Assembly: GCF_001428105.1 (NCBI RefSeq)
Contig: NZ_LMSJ01000001.1
Coordinates: forward strand, 422,201 to 486,200
Reading direction: 5' to 3'
Origin: Paenibacillus sp. Soil766
GTDB taxonomy: Bacteria; Bacillota; Bacilli; Paenibacillales; NBRC-103111
Length of the DNA: 64,000 bases
Each line of letters opens with the position of its first letter. The stretch's first letter is position 1. Both the position numbers and the translations under genes were made by a program. The notes beneath the pieces were generated by a model. It saw nothing but the letters and a program-made list of their open reading frames with translations. It was not told where the DNA came from and did not search any database. Positions 17,550 to 26,705 of this stretch are shown here, piece after piece.

Positions 17550-19160
17550 CTAAATTTCATATAATTTGCGGTAATCCTGTGGATTGGTTGAAGTTGCTTT
17601 CTTGAACATTTTTGAGAAATGGGAAAAATTATTATAGCCCACCGAAGCGGCAATGCTGCCAACTGGAAGATCCGTCTTTACCAGCATCTCTTTGGCCAAG
17701 GAGACCCGTTCCTGTAGAACATAATCAGAAACCGTCAAGCCGGTTTCTTTCTTGAAAATTCTTGTCAGGTAGTCTGGATTCATATTCACATAGCTTGCAA
17801 TGTCCTCCCGCGAAACATCTTCGTTGATGCGCTGAGCGATATATTGTTTCGCTTTTTCAATAACAGTCTGGCTTTCAGCCACAGTGTTAATTCGACACGT
17901 AGCTTCTTCGATCATCGTGATTATCCATTGTCTAAGATTAGCTATGGAACGAGAAACGTACGATGCTTGCATATTCAGAAGTTCTTCCGAAAAAACCTGA
18001 TGCGCCCTCAAGCCTTTATAATGCAATACGTGATGAATCATTTGGAGAAAGTCCTCATAAAATCCACGCAATAATTTGGAATCGAGTTTCTCCATTTGCT
18101 GCATTGCATCCAAACTTTGATCAATTTCTTTGAGCAGTTTCCCTTTGCATCCACACTTGAGCAATTCCGCCCAACCGTTCATTTTAGGGACTTGATATGT
18201 TTCGTAGCAGCTGCATCGTTGCTCACTTAAGAAGAAAATTTTATTCGTTTGTGTAACATTGCGGGATTCCATCGTGACTAAGGATTCGAACATCTCGAGC
18301 ATTCCCTCCGTATATACGGGAGCACCGACATAACAACAAAGATCACAGAAAAAGTACTGGTTACAAGCATCGATAAAGCCCTGTAATTCGTTAGTTAGCT
18401 TCGCTTTATCGATCTTGCTTCCCAGGCCGACTGAGAGGATGGCCAGTAACCCACCGCTTTTGACCTGAACGATTTGGCCGTTTGTCTCTTTCCGTACAGC
18501 CAATTCTTCCAAAGAGTTGCGCAAGGCGTATTCCATTATTTTTTCTTCACGAAGAGTCAGCTTTTTATGCCAACGCTGTACACTGATCCAAATCGGCACA
18601 AATAAGTCTGTAACGCTATAAGGTATATTTTGCTTCGCCATTATTTCTTTGATTTGATCTCGATTGGAAGGGATAGACCTTTGAATTAAATCCTGCCAGA
18701 AGCGCTCTACAACCATGGGTTGGTACGATTCCCATAACTGATAGTAATGTTTATAGGTTTCATTAAATTGAACTAATCCTCTTTTCTTTTCCAATTGGTC
18801 GATGGCTTTTCGAACGGCTTTCTCCAATTCCTGAAAACGGACGGGTTTGAGCATATAATCCAGACTTCCCAATTGAATTGCTTTTTGTGCGAATTCGAAA
18901 TCAGCATGACAGGTTAAGAAGAGCGATTCCGTATCAGGAGAGTGTTCTTTAACCCAAGTTAACAGTTGAAATCCGTCACCTTCCGGCATCTCAATGTCGC
19001 AAAGCAGAATATCAATTTTTTGGGTCTCAAAGATTTCCTTCGCCTGGCGTATGTTAAAAGCTTCATGAACCATTGAAAACCCAAGTAGGTCCCACTGTAC
19101 TCCTGCTTTTATCCCTCGAACAGCATGAATTTCATCATCCACGACCAGCAATTGAAGCAT
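17550..19160 (-). CDS. AraC-type response regulator, YesN-like
   Basis: 536 residues from the ATG at 19160, chosen because GAGGAG lies 6 nt upstream; this start overlaps the kinase gene by 26 nt. Receiver domain at residues 1-120 with DDE near the N-terminus and the phosphoacceptor Asp in LLCDIEMPEGDG, a long middle region of unknown fold, and a C-terminal double helix-turn-helix of AraC type (ASYVNMNPDYLTRIFKKETG; SIAASVGYNNFSHFSKMFKK). It is the partner of the adjacent YesM-like kinase and probably activates the importer operon directly downstream. Confidence 0.92.
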   Translation of the reverse strand: MLQLLVVDDEIHAVRGIKAGVQWDLLGFSMVHEAFNIRQAKEIFETQKIDILLCDIEMPEGDGFQLLTWVKEHSPDTESLFLTCHADFEFAQKAIQLGSLDYMLKPVRFQELEKAVRKAIDQLEKKRGLVQFNETYKHYYQLWESYQPMVVERFWQDLIQRSIPSNRDQIKEIMAKQNIPYSVTDLFVPIWISVQRWHKKLTLREEKIMEYALRNSLEELAVRKETNGQIVQVKSGGLLAILSVGLGSKIDKAKLTNELQGFIDACNQYFFCDLCCYVGAPVYTEGMLEMFESLVTMESRNVTQTNKIFFLSEQRCSCYETYQVPKMNGWAELLKCGCKGKLLKEIDQSLDAMQQMEKLDSKLLRGFYEDFLQMIHHVLHYKGLRAHQVFSEELLNMQASYVSRSIANLRQWIITMIEEATCRINTVAESQTVIEKAKQYIAQRINEDVSREDIASYVNMNPDYLTRIFKKETGLTVSDYVLQERVSLAKEMLVKTDLPVGSIAASVGYNNFSHFSKMFKKATSTNPQDYRKLYEI

Positions 19161-20907
19161 AGACTTCTCCTCTTTCCTTCTCATGAAATGGGATGAGAAT
19201 TTCAATTAATGCGCCATGGCCATCCCCATTCGAAAATGTGATCCGTGCTTGATCTTGATACAGCAGGCGCAATCGTCGCTGCACATTCCATATCCCGATA
19301 TGATGACCTTCTCCGTTACCGATATCCATTTCCATCTGCAGCCGAGCCAAAATGTCTTCAGGAAATCCTTTTCCAGTATCCTGCACCCGTATACGGATTC
19401 TATTAACTTCTATGGCTTCAATGGTTATACCAATATGAACCTGTTTATCCATGCTAACTGCGTGTTTGATCGTATTTTCCACAAAGGTTTGAATAACAAG
19501 CGGAGGAACCAATTCGTCCATCAGGTTATCTAGAACAGATAGATGATAAGTCAAATTATGAGGAAACCGCATCTCCTGGATGCGAAAGTAATTAATCGTA
19601 TGCTGGACCTCATCCCTCAAAGCGACGAATGCCATGTTGCTCCGAAACATAAAGCGGAAATATTCTACGAGACTAAGCGCCATTTCCTGAATTAATGAAA
19701 ACTCTTTCACCTGCGCCAAATTATAAATAATGTTCAACGAATTTAGAAAAAAGTGCGGATTAATCTGAAGCTGTAAATGCTTGAGCTCGGCCTTCTGATG
19801 ATTTAATTTTTCTTTCAAAACATTAATTTTCAATTCCTGTATTTGCGATATCATGCGATTGAAGGATTGGTTCATCTTGTCGAATTCAATGACAGAAGGG
19901 CTGTAGGTTATACGGACGTCCAAATTCCCGTCTTCGATTCTCCTCATAGCCATCATGATGCGGTTAATCGGAATCAAGATGATTTTCCTCAGAAGAAACA
20001 AAATGAAAGGAAGCAAAATAAGTGATCCAATCAAAATGAATGATACCATTCGGCGAAGGAAAGGAAGATTCTCCAGAATGATGCTGTCTGGTATGACAGC
20101 GATTAATCTGAAACGGCCTTTCACGGATTTTTCGCCAACGACTAGAAATTTTTCATCTTTTCCAGTAAGTTTGTAATCGTTTCCAACATTGTTCAAATTA
20201 ATTTGATTTTCTTGTACAAAAGCTTGGTTTGACATAGTCTCGAACTGGTCCGTAACCAGCAGCGCCCTGCCGTTATTGCCCAAATCGACTAGGTTCAGCG
20301 GCACCATTAATTTGCTCGCATCCGTCCATGCACCGATATAGACATTCCCATATTTGATCACACGAGTTAAAAAATATTGTTCTCCGAGTTTTAGCATGAA
20401 CCATTCTTTCAGACTTGTCTGATTTGAACCATCTCGTTGATCTTGAAAAATGGTCTTAATGCTATTTTCAACTGCTTGCTGTCTGGTGTAAGTGACTTGG
20501 TCACTCATAACTGTCAATAAATCTTGATTCGGCTCAGAGTAAACAAAGAACATATCCATTGATTTATAATTAGGGAGGTCTTTTAATAACTTATTATTTA
20601 ATTGAATTTTCGTATAAGAATACCGATCGGCATTTTGATCTCGCTGTGTGTCAAGTACAAGCAGTCCCGTGTCTTGCGCAGCGAAGTTGAATAAATACTT
20701 GTCTACCTCATCCAAATTACGGTCGATCTGTCCCATATATAGGCTGATTAAATTTTTATTGGATTGTGCCACTTGATTTCGAACAACTTTGATGGCATAC
20801 AAATTGTTGTAGATCATAAAAGCCACAATGGGTATGACAATAATTAGCAAACCAAATATCAACTTAAAGCGCAGTGATTTGAACAGAGGCAGCGTACGTA
20901 ATAGCAC
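19135..20907 (-). CDS. Sensor histidine kinase, YesM-like (Cache-HAMP-His_kinase)
   Basis: 590 residues, GTG start at 20907 behind GGGAGG. Membrane helix at about 13-33, extracytoplasmic sensor to about 280, second helix at about 285-310, HAMP, then the His_kinase H-box LQINPHFFLNSLNIIYNLAQ and a HATPase domain with DTGKGFP and GIWNVQRRL motifs. This group senses extracellular carbohydrate or binding-protein state and phosphorylates the AraC-type regulator encoded next. It begins 35 nt after the TetR gene, so the three regulatory genes are probably one transcript. Confidence 0.92.
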   Translation of the reverse strand: MLLRTLPLFKSLRFKLIFGLLIIVIPIVAFMIYNNLYAIKVVRNQVAQSNKNLISLYMGQIDRNLDEVDKYLFNFAAQDTGLLVLDTQRDQNADRYSYTKIQLNNKLLKDLPNYKSMDMFFVYSEPNQDLLTVMSDQVTYTRQQAVENSIKTIFQDQRDGSNQTSLKEWFMLKLGEQYFLTRVIKYGNVYIGAWTDASKLMVPLNLVDLGNNGRALLVTDQFETMSNQAFVQENQINLNNVGNDYKLTGKDEKFLVVGEKSVKGRFRLIAVIPDSIILENLPFLRRMVSFILIGSLILLPFILFLLRKIILIPINRIMMAMRRIEDGNLDVRITYSPSVIEFDKMNQSFNRMISQIQELKINVLKEKLNHQKAELKHLQLQINPHFFLNSLNIIYNLAQVKEFSLIQEMALSLVEYFRFMFRSNMAFVALRDEVQHTINYFRIQEMRFPHNLTYHLSVLDNLMDELVPPLVIQTFVENTIKHAVSMDKQVHIGITIEAIEVNRIRIRVQDTGKGFPEDILARLQMEMDIGNGEGHHIGIWNVQRRLRLLYQDQARITFSNGDGHGALIEILIPFHEKERGEVYASIAGRG

Positions 20908-20942
20908 GGCTGATAGACCTCCCTTCCTGAAAGTTAACTCGA

Positions 20943-21596
20943 TCAGATTGAATGCGCTTCCGATTTCAGATAGGCCATGATCATGTCAATTAACTGCCGC
21001 ATCATTTCGCCTGGATCGATCTCTTGTTCAACACGAAGAATATTCCCCCTTGATGCCATTCGCTGCGTCATGCTCATCATCGTGTTTGCAATCATGGCTG
21101 AAGATTTGACTGGATCAAGATCAGGACGAATCGAGCCATCTTGAATGCCTTCCAGAATAAGTTGAACAGGCGATGGAAAGACATTTCCGATGAATTTTTT
21201 GTACTTCTCCTCCAATTCACGGGTTGGATACATTTCACGATAATAGTGATCAAACATTCCAATAAAACGCAAATGACTAGGACTAATCTGGGTGAAATCC
21301 TGCCAGGCCAATAACAAGTTCCGCATTTTTTCTTCGGCTCGTTCACCGATTTTGTGAGAATCGACAAATCGAAATAAATCGTCTAAAACCTTCATCTGAA
21401 CCTCAAACGCAAGCTCATCAATTGAGTTGTAATATTTGTAAAGTGTAACACGGCTGATCCCCAATTGATGCCCGATGTCTGTCATCGTTACAACCGCCAA
21501 ATCTTTTGCCAAAAAAAGCTCTTGAGCCGCTAGAATAATTTCCTGCCGCCGTTTATTTCTTTGCTCCTCTAATTCCTGTTTCCATCTGCTTGTCAT
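20943..21596 (-). CDS. TetR/AcrR-family repressor
   Basis: 217 residues from the ATG at 21596 (GAGGAG 7 nt upstream). The N-terminal helix-turn-helix is clear: TMTDIGHQLGISRVTLYKYYNSIDEL. The C-terminal ligand domain contains the motif GMFDHYYREMYPTRELEEKY. A promoter and a 7+1+7 inverted repeat lie directly upstream, fitting autoregulation. It opens the TetR-kinase-regulator transcript, so a second signal besides the kinase ligand probably gates this sugar cluster. Confidence 0.9.
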   Translation of the reverse strand: MTSRWKQELEEQRNKRRQEIILAAQELFLAKDLAVVTMTDIGHQLGISRVTLYKYYNSIDELAFEVQMKVLDDLFRFVDSHKIGERAEEKMRNLLLAWQDFTQISPSHLRFIGMFDHYYREMYPTRELEEKYKKFIGNVFPSPVQLILEGIQDGSIRPDLDPVKSSAMIANTMMSMTQRMASRGNILRVEQEIDPGEMMRQLIDMIMAYLKSEAHSI

Positions 21597-21642
21597 GCAA
21601 ACACTCCTCGATACAGAAACTCCCCACAGTAAATCACCTCTA

Positions 21643-21657
21643 TTTACACTGTGTAAA
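21643..21657. promoter_or_regulatory. Candidate TetR operator
   Basis: Perfect inverted repeat TTTACAC-T-GTGTAAA placed about 15-30 bp downstream of the -10 box of the TetR promoter, where bound repressor would block transcription. The length and symmetry fit a TetR-family dimer site. Confidence 0.6.
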
Positions 21658-21672
21658 CACTTTTTTTCACCA

Positions 21673-21701
21673 ATTATATCCAAAAGCTGATATTGATGCA
21701 A
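21673..21701 (-). promoter_or_regulatory. Predicted sigma-A promoter of the tetR-kinase-regulator transcript
   Basis: -35 TTGCAT (21696-21701), 17-bp spacer, -10 TATAAT (21673-21678) on the minus strand. The perfect -10 and ideal spacing, followed by the inverted repeat, make this the clearest promoter in the window. Confidence 0.7.
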
Positions 21702-21876
21702 GACGAATCGATTGAAGGTTTACCGAAGTTAATACTCACCTTATCATTACCAATAGCCTTCCCATAGCTAGTATTCGAACTCATAACATAATGAGGTCCA
21801 GTATATGTTAAATATTTATTTATACTGACTAATAGTTAATTTTGATTATCTTTCACCATCGTAGAGAAAATAAAAA

Positions 21877-21900
21877 GCCCTACGATTAATCTCGTAAGGC
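21877..21900 (-). terminator. Hairpin downstream of ABC-ATPase remnant 2
   Basis: Stem GCCCTACGA/TCGTAAGGC (one mismatch, 6-nt loop) followed by TTTTTATTTT on the minus strand. It is a sequence relative of the hairpins at 9117 and 42871, and is joined here almost directly to the ATPase 5' end. Confidence 0.7.
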
Positions 21901-21914
21901 CAATCTTTGTTAAC

Positions 21915-21979
21915 CGAATGGTTTCGCCACCTATATAGAAAAATTTACTAACATGCTCAATCTGAATTAAGGCTGTCAT
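21915..21979 (-). pseudogene. MacB/LolD-type ABC ATPase, remnant 2 (first about 21 codons)
   Basis: Starting at the ATG at 21979 the frame reads [21 protein letters not shown], matching the N-terminus of the remnant at 9172-9841, then breaks off. The gene's terminator hairpin follows within 20 bp. An internal deletion has therefore removed almost the entire gene while both ends survive. This copy shows the original ATG-ACA-GCC start that the fused copy at 9841 lacks. Confidence 0.7.
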
Positions 21980-22006
21980 ACTCTTGAAATCGAATATACG
22001 TTAAGA

Positions 22007-22117
22007 TTAGCGTATTCCGCTATTAGCGGAGCCATCTGGCGAAATCCGATCTTTCCGCCGTACAGGGGCTTCCCAAACGTTAACCTTCTCTAGTGAGAAG
22101 ATTTCATTCCAATTCAT
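22007..22117 (-). pseudogene. Truncated 5' end of the gene after the sulfatase
   Basis: An ATG at 22117 lies 3 nt beyond the sulfatase stop and uses the GGGAGGAGG at the sulfatase 3' end as ribosome-binding site, so it was clearly a translationally coupled operon gene. Only about 36 codons remain (opening NWNEIFSLEKVNVWEAPVRR) before a TAA, and the ABC-ATPase remnant begins 30 bp later. The product is not recognised. The operon's last gene (or genes) has been cut away by the rearrangement that brought in the remnant. Confidence 0.5.
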
Positions 22118-22120
22118 GAT

Positions 22121-23704
22121 CTACATGCCTCCTCCCAATAAGCGGATAAGCTTGCTCCAATCCCCGCCCAGTTCTTTCCAAAACCATGAGCGCTGCTGTT
22201 CGGGAAGCAACGATGGCGGAATTCTGGAATCCCATGGCATTCGCGAGAAAGGCCTCGGATTCAATTTGGCTGCTTGAGGCTGAAATGGTATCACCTTCAA
22301 CTTATGCCCTGTTTCATCGAGTGCAACTTCAGGATTACCATAGTCGATAACCCAACGAACAGCTTCCTCTTGATGCTCTTTTTTTACATGCTGGAAGTCG
22401 GGATCCTCCGCCAAATCAACAAGTTCATGCGGATCGCTTAGGAGATGATACAGTTCCTCATAGCCGCCGTTCTGATAAAAAAGATATTTCCACTCTTTGC
22501 TGCGGACATGGAGCATATAGTTGGGTGCCACATAGAATTCGGAACAGACTACATTTCGCCGAACCGAGGAAGGTTCCGTGAGCATTTCCAATAGATCCAA
22601 ACCAGACCTGCCATCGTACTTGCCCTTTTCACTTGTCCGATTGACGAGAGTAGGAAAAATATCAAGCAGGGTAGTCAATTCTTCACAGCGGGTACCCGGA
22701 TGAATAACACCGGGCCACCATGCTAACATCGGGATATGCATACTTCCTTCGTACCCTAAGTTTTTATACCATAACCGATGGTCGCCAAGAAGTTCACCGT
22801 GATCGGATGTGAAAATAACGAGCGTATTTCCCGCCAATCCTTCTTCCTCCAACGTTTGCATAATCCGACCAATTTGTTCATCAATAAACGTAATATTAGC
22901 ATAGTAATAAGCTCTGTTTGTAAGAATAACTTGTTCCGAATATAGATCAGCTTCCATCGCTTGACGATGCGACTCCATATATGGATTTTTCGATGTTCCA
23001 TCCTTTTCAGACACCCAGGGCCTAGGCATTTCTTCCGGCGCATACAAATCCGTCAAGTGCGAAGGACAATCGAACGGAGCATGCGGTTTGACGAATGATG
23101 TCCATAAGAAAAAGGGCTTGTTAGAAGGTCTTTCCGTTTTAAGCCATTCTACTGTTCGATCCCCGCACCATTGTGTAATATGAAGCTCTTTGGGCAGGCA
23201 GTTCACGAGCGGCTTCAGCTCGTTGTAACCAATTTCGGGAGGTTTCTCCCATCCCCACGCATCATGCTCCATCAGGTAGCGGTCATAATCATCAAACCGA
23301 ATATCCTTCAAGCTTTCAGCCGTACGTACGCCTCTCATTTCTTCCGATAAAATAAGATGATCCATCCCATATGTTTGCTCATCCGGTGTAAAATGCATTT
23401 TCCCGATCGCCTGATTGTGATACCCGGCTTTGGACAAATAAGCGGCAATCGATTCATCTGTAGCAGTAGCAGGTGCTGATTCGTTATTGTACACATTCGT
23501 CTTTCCGGCAGCAAACCCCGTCATCGTACAGGCTCTGGCAGGAGCGCATAGCGGACAAGGGGTAATCGCGTTTTCGAAAACGGCTCCTTCCTGCGCCAAC
23601 CGATCCAAATGCGGCGTTTGAATCGTTTCGTTTCCGTAAACCCCTAACGTATCCCATCGCTGCTGGTCCGTAAAGATGAGAAGTAGATTTGGTTGTGTCT
23701 TCAT
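22121..23704 (-). CDS. Sulfatase (formylglycine-dependent, probably cytoplasmic)
   Basis: 527 residues of the alkaline phosphatase/sulfatase fold. Metal ligands D13/Q14 lie in IFTDQQRWD, the formylglycine motif is C53-A-P-A-R with the downstream TG, and FTSDHGELLGDH supplies the second metal Asp/His pair. There is no signal peptide, unlike many secreted glycan sulfatases, so it should act on imported sulfated oligosaccharides in the cytoplasm. Its ATG overlaps the upstream PL22-like gene by 4 nt. Activity needs a formylglycine-generating or anaerobic maturase enzyme encoded elsewhere. Confidence 0.92.
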   Translation of the reverse strand: MKTQPNLLLIFTDQQRWDTLGVYGNETIQTPHLDRLAQEGAVFENAITPCPLCAPARACTMTGFAAGKTNVYNNESAPATATDESIAAYLSKAGYHNQAIGKMHFTPDEQTYGMDHLILSEEMRGVRTAESLKDIRFDDYDRYLMEHDAWGWEKPPEIGYNELKPLVNCLPKELHITQWCGDRTVEWLKTERPSNKPFFLWTSFVKPHAPFDCPSHLTDLYAPEEMPRPWVSEKDGTSKNPYMESHRQAMEADLYSEQVILTNRAYYYANITFIDEQIGRIMQTLEEEGLAGNTLVIFTSDHGELLGDHRLWYKNLGYEGSMHIPMLAWWPGVIHPGTRCEELTTLLDIFPTLVNRTSEKGKYDGRSGLDLLEMLTEPSSVRRNVVCSEFYVAPNYMLHVRSKEWKYLFYQNGGYEELYHLLSDPHELVDLAEDPDFQHVKKEHQEEAVRWVIDYGNPEVALDETGHKLKVIPFQPQAAKLNPRPFSRMPWDSRIPPSLLPEQQRSWFWKELGGDWSKLIRLLGGGM

Positions 23705-24900
23705 GTAACTGGCATCTCAGGTAAAGATTCGAATGCTGGCACGTCAACCATGTACAAGTTACCATATCCCGACATATCACTCGTAAACAGCACATGCTTA
23801 CCGTCAGGGCTTAGTCTCGGATGAACATGAAGATTTTGCGAATGGAAACTTCCCCGGTGCTTGCATAATATACGCGGACCTTTAAATCCGGCCCCATCAT
23901 TGCGCCATACCTGAATTGTATCTTGAAATTGCTGCCCATGATAGGCGCTCGTTTGCTGACCGTCACCGATAACAAGGGATAGATCATTGGAATGAACATG
24001 CATATTTTGAAAAGGAAACTCATACTGTTCGACATGACTGTTATCAAACAGGACAGCCCCGATAATTTTCCCGGTATGATCCTCAAGGGAATTCGTAAAA
24101 CCGTGATAACCGATATGAATGCCGTCTGACAGCCAATATTCGTGGCCAACATATTCATTCGGCATCTTGTCCTTAACCTTCCAAACTTGCCCGGTAGAGA
24201 TATCCAGCACCCAAATTCGATGATCAATCTGTTCCCAAGGCCCTTCATGGCAAAATGTTAACAGATGTGCTTGCGTTGGAGACGTATTGACGTGGCCAAT
24301 CCACAGCTGGTCTTCATGAAACTTTTTCACTTTCCCGTCGAAAGGGGAAACTCCCATAATCATACAGTGCGGCTTCGCACGGAAATACTCCTCAAAACCC
24401 AAGTAACCATTCTTGGTATCCATTGCGATACTTTGTGTTAGATCCTTGTTCAGACCAAAGCATAACCACTGCCCATCTGCGGTGCAGCTCAAGCTGCCGA
24501 ATTTATAGTTCTTAGGAATCGTATAGAGAATCCGTTCTTCCAACGTTCCCAAGTTGATTGCCATGATGGCATTGTCATAATAGAAATAGGCCTCATGTCC
24601 GTCTGGATGAAGAAAGGTCCCTTGAATCCGAGATTCACGGCCACGTTCCAAATCCGTTAATTGGGTTATTACACCATCGCGCAGATCCATGCTGTACAGA
24701 TTGGTAACATTCTCACGATCTGATCCAAAGATCAACTTCCCATCTCCGTAGAATCCATTATTTGTAAAATAAATATGATGACTATGCGAATAATGATTTG
24801 TTAACTGAGTTACGGTTACTCCTGTTATCCTATCTGTATAACTGCGCCGTTCCGAAGGCCAAACCGTTCCTTTACCGCCTTTAGATCTTGCCATTGTCAT
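23701..24900 (-). CDS. Oligogalacturonate lyase-like protein (PL22 family, beta-propeller)
   Basis: 399 residues from the ATG at 24900 (GGGAG 8 nt upstream). TolB/WD-like propeller repeats with the PL22 features: an N-terminal GKGTVWPSER, the RITGVTVTQLTNHYSHSHHIYF segment with clustered His, SDRENVTNLYSMDL, and HPRLSPDGKHVLFTSD near the end. PL22 enzymes split unsaturated di-galacturonate in the cytoplasm with a metal ion. The coupling to a sulfatase suggests a sulfated uronide rather than plain pectin as substrate; this is inference. An intrinsic terminator-like hairpin separates it from the binding-protein gene upstream. Confidence 0.85.
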   Translation of the reverse strand: MTMARSKGGKGTVWPSERRSYTDRITGVTVTQLTNHYSHSHHIYFTNNGFYGDGKLIFGSDRENVTNLYSMDLRDGVITQLTDLERGRESRIQGTFLHPDGHEAYFYYDNAIMAINLGTLEERILYTIPKNYKFGSLSCTADGQWLCFGLNKDLTQSIAMDTKNGYLGFEEYFRAKPHCMIMGVSPFDGKVKKFHEDQLWIGHVNTSPTQAHLLTFCHEGPWEQIDHRIWVLDISTGQVWKVKDKMPNEYVGHEYWLSDGIHIGYHGFTNSLEDHTGKIIGAVLFDNSHVEQYEFPFQNMHVHSNDLSLVIGDGQQTSAYHGQQFQDTIQVWRNDGAGFKGPRILCKHRGSFHSQNLHVHPRLSPDGKHVLFTSDMSGYGNLYMVDVPAFESLPEMPVT

Positions 24901-24959
24901 CGCAATCGCTCCCTTAGTTATAACGTTATACATTCCATCCGGAATCCTTGAGAGAAAAA

Positions 24960-24984
24960 GCCCAGTCCTATGGAGCGACTGGAC
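24960..24984 (-). terminator. Intercistronic terminator/attenuator after the binding-protein gene
   Basis: An 8-bp stem with one wobble pair (24960-24967 with 24977-24984) is followed by TTTTTCTC on the minus strand. It would let the binding protein be expressed above the downstream lyase and sulfatase, a common ratio in ABC importer operons. Confidence 0.6.
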
Positions 24985-25016
24985 CTTATCCTCTAAAAAG
25001 CAGGTTACTCCCTTAC

Positions 25017-26573
25017 CTATTTAGCCTTGTTCGCAGCGAAAGCTTCGCTTATTTCTTTCGTATAGTCATCGCCACCGCTCTTTTTCCACAAATCCATTTC
25101 GGCTTTATAGCCCGCTTCATCTATTTTGCCAACAATAAATTTAATTCTTGCATCTTCCACCATTTGATCCAATTGCGCACCTTTTTGCGTATAGGTTGCG
25201 GTTGTAAATGGTTCTCCAGGATTGGTAACAATGATTTTCTCATTGGCTTTTTGCACTTCAACAGATTTCGTTCGAAGCGGTGTAGATGGTTTGAACATCT
25301 CAGGTATAATGTACGGAATCGAAGATAAGAGCTGGGTCATATTCTTGTTATTAATATCAGGAGCCATGGGGTCAGTCGGAACGATTAGATTAATCTGCTT
25401 GCCATCTTCGACTTTATAATGAACACCTTCAAGGCCAAAGTTGAGTAATGCTTGCATTTCTTTATCATTTGTCTTATCCAAGAAAGTAAGCACTTTCTTC
25501 AGATCAGCTTCTGTTTTAACACTAGATTTCGAGATAAGGAACATGCCGTTGTGTCCAGCTGTCGGTTGATTATGAAGACCAGTAGGGCCGCTTACAGCTC
25601 CAATTAAATCTATACTGCCCTTCGGATTGACTTGTTTCATTTTCTCTTCAATTTGATAGGAACGTTCTGTCACGTCAACCGCCACACCCGCTTGTCCGTT
25701 AATAATCGGATCATTCCATTTCGCCGAATCATATACCGCGAAATCTTGATTGATTAACTTCTCATCATACAGTTTTTTGAAAAATTTGAGTGCCTCCATA
25801 TATTCGGGAGTCAAATGGGCGGGTATCAGCTTGCCGTCTTTCTCAGCCCACTTATTCGGAGCTCCGAACCAAGTTTGCATAATATCAAAAGGGCCCGCAT
25901 ATTTGGTTACGACCATGCCATACGTATCGTTTTTGCCGTTTTTATCAGGATCATTGGTGGCGAATGCCTTTAACATCGCATAAAATTCATCGATCGTCTT
26001 CGGTTCCTTCATGCCTAAATTATCAAGCCAATCCTTACGGTAGCTGATCCCCATCCGTCCGATCGGGCGGGATACATAGAGGCCATAGAATTTACCGTTT
26101 ACTGACGTATTGTTAAGAACAGTTGGGTTCGCTTGTTTAAGATTCGGATAATCTTTGAGATAAGGACCTATTTCCCAGAATGCACCTCCTTTGATGGCGT
26201 TGGCAACAGCAGGCAATTTCGCATTATTGACAAATAGAAGAGATGGAATCGAACCGGAAGCAAGCGTTATATTCAGTTTATCGTTATAGCTTGCATCAGG
26301 AACAAATTGAAAATCCAGCTTCGTGTTTGTATATTCTTCCACTTTTTTCCACACTTTACTTTCCGGGGTAGCCGTATCATTGTAGTAGCTCTTCAGCATA
26401 ATACTGATTGGTAATGGTTTCTCTACAACTGCCTTCGTCGCTCCTGCGGTGGCCTTAACTGAGTCTGTCGCTTTGGTCCCGTCAGTACTCGAACTGCACC
26501 CTGCAATCACTGTAACTGCTAATAACGCGCTAGTTGTTGCATACAATGGCTTTTTCTTTTTGTCCCAATTCAT
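25017..26573 (-). CDS. Carbohydrate ABC importer substrate-binding lipoprotein
   Basis: 518 residues. Lipoprotein signal with lipobox VIAGC, a Thr/Lys/Ala-rich linker, then the LplA-type fold (PLPISIMLKSYYNDTATPES, GISYRKDWLDNLGMKEPKT). It belongs to the importer of the PL22/sulfatase cluster, following the YtcP-type permease by about 130 nt. The likely ligand, judged from the neighbours, is a (possibly sulfated) uronide oligosaccharide. Confidence 0.92.
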   Translation of the reverse strand: MNWDKKKKPLYATTSALLAVTVIAGCSSSTDGTKATDSVKATAGATKAVVEKPLPISIMLKSYYNDTATPESKVWKKVEEYTNTKLDFQFVPDASYNDKLNITLASGSIPSLLFVNNAKLPAVANAIKGGAFWEIGPYLKDYPNLKQANPTVLNNTSVNGKFYGLYVSRPIGRMGISYRKDWLDNLGMKEPKTIDEFYAMLKAFATNDPDKNGKNDTYGMVVTKYAGPFDIMQTWFGAPNKWAEKDGKLIPAHLTPEYMEALKFFKKLYDEKLINQDFAVYDSAKWNDPIINGQAGVAVDVTERSYQIEEKMKQVNPKGSIDLIGAVSGPTGLHNQPTAGHNGMFLISKSSVKTEADLKKVLTFLDKTNDKEMQALLNFGLEGVHYKVEDGKQINLIVPTDPMAPDINNKNMTQLLSSIPYIIPEMFKPSTPLRTKSVEVQKANEKIIVTNPGEPFTTATYTQKGAQLDQMVEDARIKFIVGKIDEAGYKAEMDLWKKSGGDDYTKEISEAFAANKAK

Positions 26574-26705
26574 ATTCTTTTGCCTCCCTTTGTCAAATCA
26601 ACCATGGTTTTGTATATGATGAAGCAAGCACCTGTCTTCACTACCTTACCGGCCTTGAACCGATGCTGCGACAATCCGAAAATAATCACGTCACCTCGAA
26701 AACGA

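Noticed and set aside
22016..22030. TCCGCT-att-AGCGGA hairpin after the sulfatase
   Set aside because: Short, inside the truncated frame and without a U-tract; probably chance.
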